Shown here: piece by piece, positions 1 to 4,786 of the stretch | Numbering within the stretch: position 1 is the stretch's first letter | Layout of the letters: every line of letters starts with the position of its first letter | Source of the DNA: an uncultured Cocleimonas sp. | GTDB lineage: Bacteria > Pseudomonadota > Gammaproteobacteria > Thiotrichales > Thiotrichaceae | Assembly (NCBI GenBank): GCA_937974135.1 | Contig: CALJIH010000282.1 | Span: 1 to 5,515, forward strand | Direction: 5' to 3' | DNA: 5,515 nucleotides | Made by a program: the position numbers and the translations under genes | Notes under the pieces: generated by a model | Database searches by the model: none | The model's input: only the letters and a program-made list of their open reading frames with translations | What the model was told of the DNA's origin: nothing

Positions 1-1
1 A

Positions 2-352
2 ATGACATGTGTTCGTCACGACATTCCTGTTACAGCGGTCGTTTTCCATAACCGTCATTGGGGTGCAGAGAAGAAGAACCAGGTAGACTTCTACGGTCGT
101 CGTTTCACAGCGGCCGAGCTAACTGACCAAGACTTCACAGCAATTGCAAAAGCAATGGGCGCAGAAGCAATCACGGTTACTAAGCTTGAAGAAGTTGGAC
201 CAGCGCTGAAGAAAGCAATCGATATGCAGATGAACGAAGGTAAAACGACTATTCTTGAAATCTTCACTACACGTGAATTGGGCGACCCGTTCCGTAAAGA
301 TGCATTAAGCAAGCCAGTACGTTTCTTAGAGAAGTACAAAGATTACGTTTAA
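2..352 (+). CDS. xsc: Sulfoacetaldehyde acetyltransferase, C-terminal fragment (5' end outside window)
   Basis: Xsc (EC 2.3.3.15) is a cytoplasmic thiamine-diphosphate enzyme that converts sulfoacetaldehyde plus phosphate to acetyl phosphate and sulfite, the desulfonation step for taurine, isethionate and related C2 sulfonates. The visible 116 residues match the end of this family: the run WGAEKKNQVDFY near residue 20, GPALKKAIDMQMNEGKTT in the middle, then TRELGDPF and a terminal KYKDYV. That tail separates Xsc from acetolactate synthase and other relatives. The family is usually about 590 residues, so only the last fifth is here. The first ATG in the frame is an internal methionine; homologues continue upstream without a break, so the true start lies left of the window. 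Codons are biased towards CGT and GGT, as in well-expressed genes. An intrinsic terminator follows 38 bases after the stop. The family call comes from remembered sequence and is firm. Confidence 0.93.
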   Translation: MTCVRHDIPVTAVVFHNRHWGAEKKNQVDFYGRRFTAAELTDQDFTAIAKAMGAEAITVTKLEEVGPALKKAIDMQMNEGKTTILEIFTTRELGDPFRKDALSKPVRFLEKYKDYV

Positions 353-390
353 GCATTGCTTAGATAGCTATCTCGCATAGCAACATCTAG

Positions 391-426
391 AAGCCCCAGT
401 CAACTCAGTTGATTGGGGCTTTTTTG
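391..426 (+). terminator. Intrinsic terminator of xsc
   Basis: A 14-pair stem (391-404 with 408-421) contains one G-U pair (399/413) and closes a three-base loop, TCA. It runs directly into six T (420-425). The lower stem includes AGCCCC/GGGGCT. This is a textbook Rho-independent terminator for the gene ending at 352. No T run follows on the opposite strand, so it should not stop the convergent minus-strand operon. Confidence 0.93.
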
Positions 427-462
427 TGCCAGTTTAAAAATATAAAAAAGAGGTGCGCTGAG

Positions 463-490
463 GTCCTGTACTGAGCTTAGTCGAAACATG
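463..490. repeat. Dispersed-repeat-like palindromic sequence (TTCGACTAAGCTCAGTACAGG type)
   Basis: On the minus strand this reads TTTCGACTAAGCTCAGTACA followed by GGAC. It resembles a family of short intergenic repeats of the form TTCGAC-n-AGCTCAG-n-CAGG that recurs in many bacterial genomes; that resemblance is from memory and has not been tested. Its core ACTGAGCTTAGT (472-483 region, + strand) is an imperfect palindrome with one G-T mismatch. It lies between two convergent genes, where such repeats usually accumulate. Only one copy is in the window, so repeat status is inferred. Confidence 0.45.
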
Positions 491-514
491 TCAAAGTACA
501 CCCCCCTACTTTTA
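491..514 (-). repeat. G-run hairpin motif, copy 1
   Basis: On the minus strand this reads TAAAAGTAGGGGGGTGT and then ACTTTGA. It begins eight bases after the stop codon of the NRDE gene (stop at 524-522). AAAGTA and TACTTT can pair across the G-rich loop. A near-identical motif occurs in the opposite orientation at 4756-4778, also eight bases after a stop codon. It may be a REP-like element or a 3'-end structure; neither can be proved from two copies. Confidence 0.5.
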
Positions 515-521
515 GGCAGTT

Positions 522-1238
522 TTAAATCAAATCCAATGTTAATGCTTCTTGCAAAGCTACACTACAAGGAGAACCATCAGCATAGGCAAAGCTAGCTGTG
601 TGATTACTTACCTCGACATGGCTTAAACTTACTGTATTTGCATCATCACGATGCATACAAACGGATAACGCAGATTTTTCAGGAGAATGGCTACGATGAA
701 AGTTTAAGTAATCACCACAATTTTTTGACGCTGATAAATTTGCATCAGCATACAATTGGTAACGCGCGGTCTTTACTTTTTTTGTGGTTACGGATGATGA
801 GGATTTAGGACCAATTATATTTTTTTCTATTTTAAGTTGCTTACCATTCCATACAAATAAGCGGTTGTTGCCATTTGACTCAATGATAAATAAACGAAAA
901 GCGCGGTATTGGTTAAGATCAAGTGTTCTCATTTTTTCATCTGCCAAATCTAAATGTGATGTAATGGCAAAATCACGAACTAGCTTTCCTCGGCTAATCC
1001 AATCTCTAGAGGATTCAACCTGTTCGAATTGGTAATAATTGAGTAAACAAACCGTAATACCAAAATGGTTGGTGGCAATCCATGTACCGCCAGCATCAGT
1101 GTCAGTAGGAGAGATAAAAGAAACGTTTGCGTGATTATGAACTAGAGGTAGTTGTGCTCGGCTGCGGGTTTTGCGTTCGTCTCGATTAAAAAATAATTCG
1201 TACCCTGTATCTTTTACAAACCAAGTTAACGTACACAC
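522..1238 (-). CDS. NRDE family protein (TANGO2 homologue)
   Basis: This is a complete 238-residue member of the NRDE / TANGO2 family, whose fold resembles N-terminal-nucleophile hydrolases. The biochemical role in bacteria is not settled; eukaryotic TANGO2 has been linked to membrane traffic, lipid and haem handling. Visible signatures are the N-terminal Met-Cys2, the defining NRDE at residues 18-21, DAGGTWIA at 48-55, LLNYY near 65-69, and CMHRDD at 194-199 followed by TVS. Cys2 would be N-terminal after Met removal, as in the Ntn arrangement. The start is GTG at 1238-1236; the family almost always begins Met-Cys, which fixes it. The gene overlaps the end of the upstream DinB-like gene by 13 bases, implying one mRNA and translational coupling. 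Only a weak GGA-type ribosome site precedes it, and a small inverted repeat covers the start. Length is usual for the bacterial branch. Confidence 0.9.
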   Translation of the reverse strand: MCTLTWFVKDTGYELFFNRDERKTRSRAQLPLVHNHANVSFISPTDTDAGGTWIATNHFGITVCLLNYYQFEQVESSRDWISRGKLVRDFAITSHLDLADEKMRTLDLNQYRAFRLFIIESNGNNRLFVWNGKQLKIEKNIIGPKSSSSVTTKKVKTARYQLYADANLSASKNCGDYLNFHRSHSPEKSALSVCMHRDDANTVSLSHVEVSNHTASFAYADGSPCSVALQEALTLDLI

Positions 1239-1242
1239 TTGG
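1221..1242 (-). promoter_or_regulatory. Inverted repeat enclosing the NRDE start codon
   Basis: In the minus-strand transcript CCAAGU (1242-1237) can pair with ACUUGG (1226-1221) across a ten-base interval. The first two bases of the GTG start (1238-1237) are inside the stem, and the stop codon of the upstream gene (1228-1226) sits at the loop and stem edge. A ribosome finishing the upstream gene would open this hairpin, so it could enforce coupling. The stem is only six pairs and may be chance. Confidence 0.3.
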
Positions 1243-1759
1243 TTTTTTCCATTTCTTGCAACATCAACTGATGATTTCGTGTGGCAATAGCAATACCAAA
1301 GTCTGGCTGAGGCTGTATACCTAATGAACGTGCAATCGCGGCAATGATGGCGTAATGGTGAGTAGTATGTGATTGCAAAAAGGCTAATTCCCTAAGCAGG
1401 CTAGTCTCTATTTTTGCATTGATTGTTTCATCACTTAAACAGAAAGAGTCAGCATCTGTGTTTATATTTAATCCTTTCATTAAGGTGATTATTTCTGTAA
1501 TAACCTGCTTAGCATACTCAAGATCGGTTTCTAATCGTAGGTTTCTTTGACGCAGATCGTAACAAAAATGGCGTTTGTCTAACTGCTTAAAGAAGCATTG
1601 ATAATGCTCTAAAACGTGTCTGAAATGTGCACCCATAGTTGATTCAAATATAGGTTTAGAATCAGCAATATACTGTTTTTCATCGATTATGTTTAAGAAG
1701 GTAAGACCCTCATAAAGACTTGAAACATTTGAATTACTTAGATGATGATTAATCTGCAT
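1226..1759 (-). CDS. DinB-like four-helix protein, putative metal-binding
   Basis: This 177-residue soluble protein has no signal peptide or membrane segment and is predicted to be largely helical. It has two histidine clusters: GAHFRHVLEHY at residues 43-53 and SHTTHHYAIIA at 130-140. Their spacing resembles the helix-borne histidines that hold a divalent metal in DinB/YfiT-type proteins. A charged YDLRQRNLRLE stretch lies at 67-77, and a DFGIA segment near 153-157 is typical of the proteobacterial group I recall. It is the first gene of a two-gene unit with the NRDE protein, overlapping it by 13 bases; such pairing suggests a shared role, but none is known to me. The ATG at 1759 is preceded by a TATAAT box and lacks an obvious Shine-Dalgarno sequence. 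The DinB assignment is by motif only. Confidence 0.72.
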   Translation of the reverse strand: MQINHHLSNSNVSSLYEGLTFLNIIDEKQYIADSKPIFESTMGAHFRHVLEHYQCFFKQLDKRHFCYDLRQRNLRLETDLEYAKQVITEIITLMKGLNINTDADSFCLSDETINAKIETSLLRELAFLQSHTTHHYAIIAAIARSLGIQPQPDFGIAIATRNHQLMLQEMEKTKCVR

Positions 1760-1781
1760 GAATAAGTACGATTTAATTGGA

Positions 1782-1787
1782 ATTATA
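1782..1787 (-). promoter_or_regulatory. Candidate -10 box for the DinB-like/NRDE operon
   Basis: A perfect TATAAT reads on the minus strand at 1787-1782, about 22 bases before the ATG at 1759. That predicts a leader of roughly 15 bases. Seventeen bases further upstream the sequence is TAGGTA (1810-1805), a poor -35 match, so an activator may be needed or the box may be fortuitous in AT-rich DNA. Confidence 0.4.
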
Positions 1788-1897
1788 ATGCTGTGGATTT
1801 TAGTTACCTACATCTACGTTTACCAGTGATAAATGGTTGCAAATAAGAAAATATTTCAATGCTTTAATGCAATCTTCCAAACTGATTAATTCGGAAG

Positions 1898-1911
1898 CAG
1901 CAGTACTGCTG
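1898..1911. promoter_or_regulatory. Perfect 14-bp palindrome, possible operator
   Basis: CAGCAGTACTGCTG is perfectly symmetrical about 1904/1905. With a one-base bulge the symmetry extends outward through AAGC (1895-1898) and GCTT (1912-1915). It is locally GC-richer than the surrounding AT-rich DNA and lies midway between two divergent genes. It could be a dimeric-repressor or activator site, or a hairpin with a GTAC loop. No known consensus is recognised. Confidence 0.4.
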
Positions 1912-2012
1912 GCTTACCACAGATTTTTGTTTTAAAAGAAAAGCCAATAAATACATAATTTAAGCGTTTATTGAGTGAATATATTGGTTTTTAATACGTT
2001 AATATGCAATTC

Positions 2013-2018
2013 TATTAT
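2013..2018 (+). promoter_or_regulatory. Candidate -10 box for the aconitase gene
   Basis: TATTAT lies 45 bases before the ATG at 2064. No good -35 stands 17 bases upstream (TTTAAT only). Other AT-rich hexamers nearby could serve equally, so this is one of several candidates. Confidence 0.25.
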
Positions 2019-2063
2019 GGGAATTTCTAAATTTTTTTAAAAAGTTAGTTTATCTAGCTAGAA

Positions 2064-4748
2064 ATGAGAGTGATGATGGATGTAGATGTTTGTAAAAAAT
2101 ACTTAAGTAACTTAATGGTTAATAATAAAAATTATTTGTATATTGATTTAAAAAAAGTAATTAATCAGGAAGAATTGCATAAACTTCCATATTCTATGCG
2201 GATTTTGCTTGAAAATGTCGCACGTTGCAGTCCCGAAAGCCTAAATAATGTTTTACAAAGCATACAAACCAAAAAAGAAGATTGCGAAGTTGCCTTTTAT
2301 CCCAATCGCTTAATGCTCCACGATACCACCTGCTTGCCTGCTTTAGCGGATTTTGCAGGGATGCGAGATGCTGTAGCCAAAATGGGTGGAGACCCAACTA
2401 AAGTTAACCCGATTATTCCTTCCGTACTAACCGTAGATCACTCTGTTATCGTTGAACACTATGGTGAAGAAAATGCAGTTGAAGAAAATTTAAATATCGA
2501 CTATCGACGTAACAGTGAACGTTATCGTTTTATCAAATGGGCGCAAAAAAGCTTAGATAACTTTACTGTTGTCCCCCCTGGTACTGGAATCATTCACCAA
2601 ATAAATATGGAAAGCCTAGCCAAAGTTGTTTGGGAAACGAAAACTAATTCTGGCAAGACTATTCTGCATCCTGATGGCATGATAGCAACCGATAGCCATA
2701 CCCCAATGATCAACGCTATCGGTATCCTTGGCTGGGGTGTCGGAGGATTACAAGGACAAGCAGCAATGCTGGGGGAACCCGCCTCGATTACGCTTCCTAA
2801 AACTCTGGGAATACGCTTGTTAAACGAACTTGGGCCAGGGATTACAGCAGTTGATCTTGCTCTACACGTGACTCAATTATTACGAAAAATTGGGGTTGTA
2901 GGTAAATTTGTCGAGTTTTGCGGGCCGGGACTTAACAAATTACCCTTGGCTATTCGAGGCACCTTATCGAATATGGCACCTGAGTATGGCGCTACTGTCG
3001 TATTTTTTCCTTTTGACACGATTACAATGGACTATATGCAGCTTACTGGTCGGAGTGAAGAATTGTGTCAAAAAATAAAAACCTACTTAGAAAAACAATC
3101 CCTATGGCGTCATGAATCTGCGGCAGAACCCGTATTTGATCAAGTCATCGAACTTGATTTAGCTACTATTGAACCCAGCGTTGCAGGACCGAACCAACCG
3201 CATCAACGCCATAAGCTCTCCGATGCACCCAAGTCGTTTCGTAATGAAGTTTTAGCAAAACAACAATTAACACAGTCAGCAAAAGCTTTTTACACAGCAC
3301 CCTCTTTCGATCAAAAGTTGACGCATGGAGCGATTTCTATTGCCGCCATAACAAGTTGTACTAATACCGCAAATCCTAATCAATTAATACAAGCAGGCTT
3401 ACTGGCGCGAAATGCAAATAAATATGGCTTAAAACAAAAACCTTGGGTTAAAACTTCTCTTTCACCGGGCTCCCGTGTGGTTGCGGATTATTTAGCTAAT
3501 GCCGATTTACTCAAAGAGTATGCTGCTTTAGGGTTTCATTTAACTGGCTTTGGTTGTATGACTTGCATCGGTAACTCTGGACCACTTCACCCTGAGTTAG
3601 AAAAATTCTCTACACAAGGCTTACAAACAGTAGTCGTACTTTCAGGTAATCGCAATTTCCAAAGTCGTGTGAATCCTAAAGTGCAAATTGGATATTTGAT
3701 GTCTCCAGCTTTAGTGGTGGCATACTCGCTTGTTGGTACTATTGATTACGACGTTCAAAACCAAGCCCTAGGACAGGATCAACAAGGTAATAACATTTAT
3801 CTACATGACGTAATGCCATCTGATAAAGAAGTACAAGAGCTGCTTGAGGATATCCTAAAACCAAGTTTATTTATCAATCGTAACGCCCAGTTATGGGACG
3901 GAACACATCATTGGCAAACGTTAGAAGCGGACAGTAGCGTATTGTTTGATTGGCAACCTAACTCTACCTATTTGAGGAGTCCTATTTACCTGCAAAAAAT
4001 GAATAAGAGCGTCCCAGAATCTCTAGAAATTAAACATGCAAAAGTAATATTAATCCTTGAAGATAATATTACAACCGACCATATATCACCTGCTAGCGCA
4101 ATCCCGCTTGAAAGCCAAGCGGGAGAATGGTTAGTCAAACATGGTGAATCCGCAGACGATCTTAATCAGTATTCCACCCGCCGCAGTAACCATGAAGTAA
4201 TGATGCGTGGGGCGTTTGTAAACCCATCCGTGCGGAATCTCTTACTAGAAGAGCAACCACCTGAAGGGGGCTGGGCAAAAGCTATCAATGGCAGCGTCAT
4301 GCGTGTTTATGATGCGGCCTTGAGCTATGTAAATGCAGATATTCCATTATTGCTATTCGCTGGACTGAATTATGGCTCTGGTTCAAGCCGTGACTGGGCT
4401 GCAAAGGCACAAGCAACACTAGGTATAAAAGCAGTTATAGCACGTAGTTTTGAGCGTATTCATCGGAGTAATTTAATTGGCATGGGCGTTTTTCCAATAG
4501 AGTTCATTGATGGTTTAAGTGTTGATGATTTGGCTTTAGATGGAAGTGAATCCTTCGATGTAAACGGCTTAGATAATATTGATATTGGAAGTAATATCGT
4601 TTGCTTAGTTATTAATGCTGAGGGTAGACCAAGCAAAAAAATAACACTCAATTTACCCATAGAATCGCAACAAGAAATTCGTTATCTAAAGCATGGGGGT
4701 TTACTTCCGAGCATAGTGCGCACGATGGCAAACGAAAATAATACTTAA
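2064..4748 (+). CDS. acnA: AcnA-like aconitate hydratase, divergent active-site variant
   Basis: This complete 894-residue enzyme of the aconitase A/IRP1 type (E. coli AcnA is 891) would isomerise citrate and isocitrate via cis-aconitate in the cytoplasm. The [4Fe-4S] ligands are present: Cys432 in TSCTNT, and Cys498 and Cys501 in GCMTCIGNSG. Other landmarks are PPGTGIIHQIN (171-181), DSHT (210-213), GNRNF (528-532), TTDHISPAS (670-678), NHEVMMRG (709-716) and the swivelling-domain GSGSSRDWAAK (771-781), ending in GGLLPSIV (878-885). Departures from usual AcnA: LHDTTC (85-90) where AcnA has MQDFTG, DSHTP for DSHTT, GGLQGQ (227-232) for GGIEAE, and NFQSR for NFEGR. HD and DSHTP recall AcnD (2-methylcitrate dehydratase), while FVEF, DWAAK and overall length are AcnA-like. 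The ATG at 2064 is provisional; ATGs at 2073 and 2076 are alternatives, and none has a strong Shine-Dalgarno sequence. The gene is monocistronic. The family is firm; the substrate is less so. Confidence 0.9.
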   Translation: MRVMMDVDVCKKYLSNLMVNNKNYLYIDLKKVINQEELHKLPYSMRILLENVARCSPESLNNVLQSIQTKKEDCEVAFYPNRLMLHDTTCLPALADFAGMRDAVAKMGGDPTKVNPIIPSVLTVDHSVIVEHYGEENAVEENLNIDYRRNSERYRFIKWAQKSLDNFTVVPPGTGIIHQINMESLAKVVWETKTNSGKTILHPDGMIATDSHTPMINAIGILGWGVGGLQGQAAMLGEPASITLPKTLGIRLLNELGPGITAVDLALHVTQLLRKIGVVGKFVEFCGPGLNKLPLAIRGTLSNMAPEYGATVVFFPFDTITMDYMQLTGRSEELCQKIKTYLEKQSLWRHESAAEPVFDQVIELDLATIEPSVAGPNQPHQRHKLSDAPKSFRNEVLAKQQLTQSAKAFYTAPSFDQKLTHGAISIAAITSCTNTANPNQLIQAGLLARNANKYGLKQKPWVKTSLSPGSRVVADYLANADLLKEYAALGFHLTGFGCMTCIGNSGPLHPELEKFSTQGLQTVVVLSGNRNFQSRVNPKVQIGYLMSPALVVAYSLVGTIDYDVQNQALGQDQQGNNIYLHDVMPSDKEVQELLEDILKPSLFINRNAQLWDGTHHWQTLEADSSVLFDWQPNSTYLRSPIYLQKMNKSVPESLEIKHAKVILILEDNITTDHISPASAIPLESQAGEWLVKHGESADDLNQYSTRRSNHEVMMRGAFVNPSVRNLLLEEQPPEGGWAKAINGSVMRVYDAALSYVNADIPLLLFAGLNYGSGSSRDWAAKAQATLGIKAVIARSFERIHRSNLIGMGVFPIEFIDGLSVDDLALDGSESFDVNGLDNIDIGSNIVCLVINAEGRPSKKITLNLPIESQQEIRYLKHGGLLPSIVRTMANENNT

Positions 4749-4755
4749 AAACCTG

Positions 4756-4778
4756 TAAAAGTGGGGGGGTGTCTTTTT
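4756..4778 (+). repeat. G-run hairpin motif, copy 2
   Basis: The sequence TAAAAGTGGGGGGGTGT is followed by CTTTTT. It begins eight bases after the aconitase stop codon (4746-4748). It matches the minus-strand motif at 514-491 at 16 of 17 bases (A replaced by G at one position). AAAAG (4757-4761) can pair with CTTTT (4773-4777) around a G-rich loop. The trailing T run gives it a weak resemblance to a terminator, but a five-pair, A-U-rich stem is poor for that purpose. Confidence 0.5.
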
Positions 4779-4786
4779 AACCCTAA

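Larger units (their letters stand above)
1760..2063. other. Divergent intergenic region, 304 bases
   Basis: This AT-rich stretch separates the minus-strand DinB-like gene from the plus-strand aconitase and must hold both promoters. It contains a perfect 14-bp palindrome (1898-1911), a TATAAT box for the left gene, a TATTAT box for the right gene, an AT-rich inverted repeat (CTAA/TTAG outer arms and TTTTT/AAAAA inner arms, 2027-2048) and a 10-bp palindrome just before the aconitase ATG (2053-2062). I see no tRNA, no convincing small open reading frame with a ribosome site, and no recognisable riboswitch. Confidence 0.7.

Noticed and set aside
91..339. Open frame on the minus strand inside xsc
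   Set aside because: It lies fully antisense to a well-recognised Xsc coding region and shows no family features or ribosome site of its own.
444..480. Terminator for the minus-strand NRDE operon ahead of the T run at 449-444
   Set aside because: No stable hairpin directly precedes the T run on the minus strand.
784..1035. Plus-strand open frame antisense to the NRDE gene
   Set aside because: The minus-strand frame contains clear NRDE family motifs; the antisense product has no recognisable features.
1880..1925. Integron attC-like or tRNA-like structure around the 14-bp palindrome
   Set aside because: The paired RYYYAAC/GTTRRRY core sites of attC are missing, and no cloverleaf with acceptor stem and T-loop can be drawn.
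2194..2397. Minus-strand open frame inside the aconitase gene
   Set aside because: It is antisense to conserved aconitase sequence (LPYSMR to MRDAV region) and is explained as a chance frame.
4460..4660. Minus-strand open frame inside the aconitase 3' end
   Set aside because: It is antisense to the conserved swivelling domain of the aconitase and has no supporting evidence.
2064..4748. Assignment as AcnD (2-methylcitrate dehydratase)
   Set aside because: HD and DSHTP recall AcnD, but length, the FVEF, GWGVGG and DWAAK blocks are AcnA-like, and no prpB, prpC or prpF gene is nearby.
4757..4778. Strong intrinsic terminator for the aconitase gene
   Set aside because: The stem has only five pairs, four of them A-U, with an 11-base loop; the T run alone does not support a confident call.
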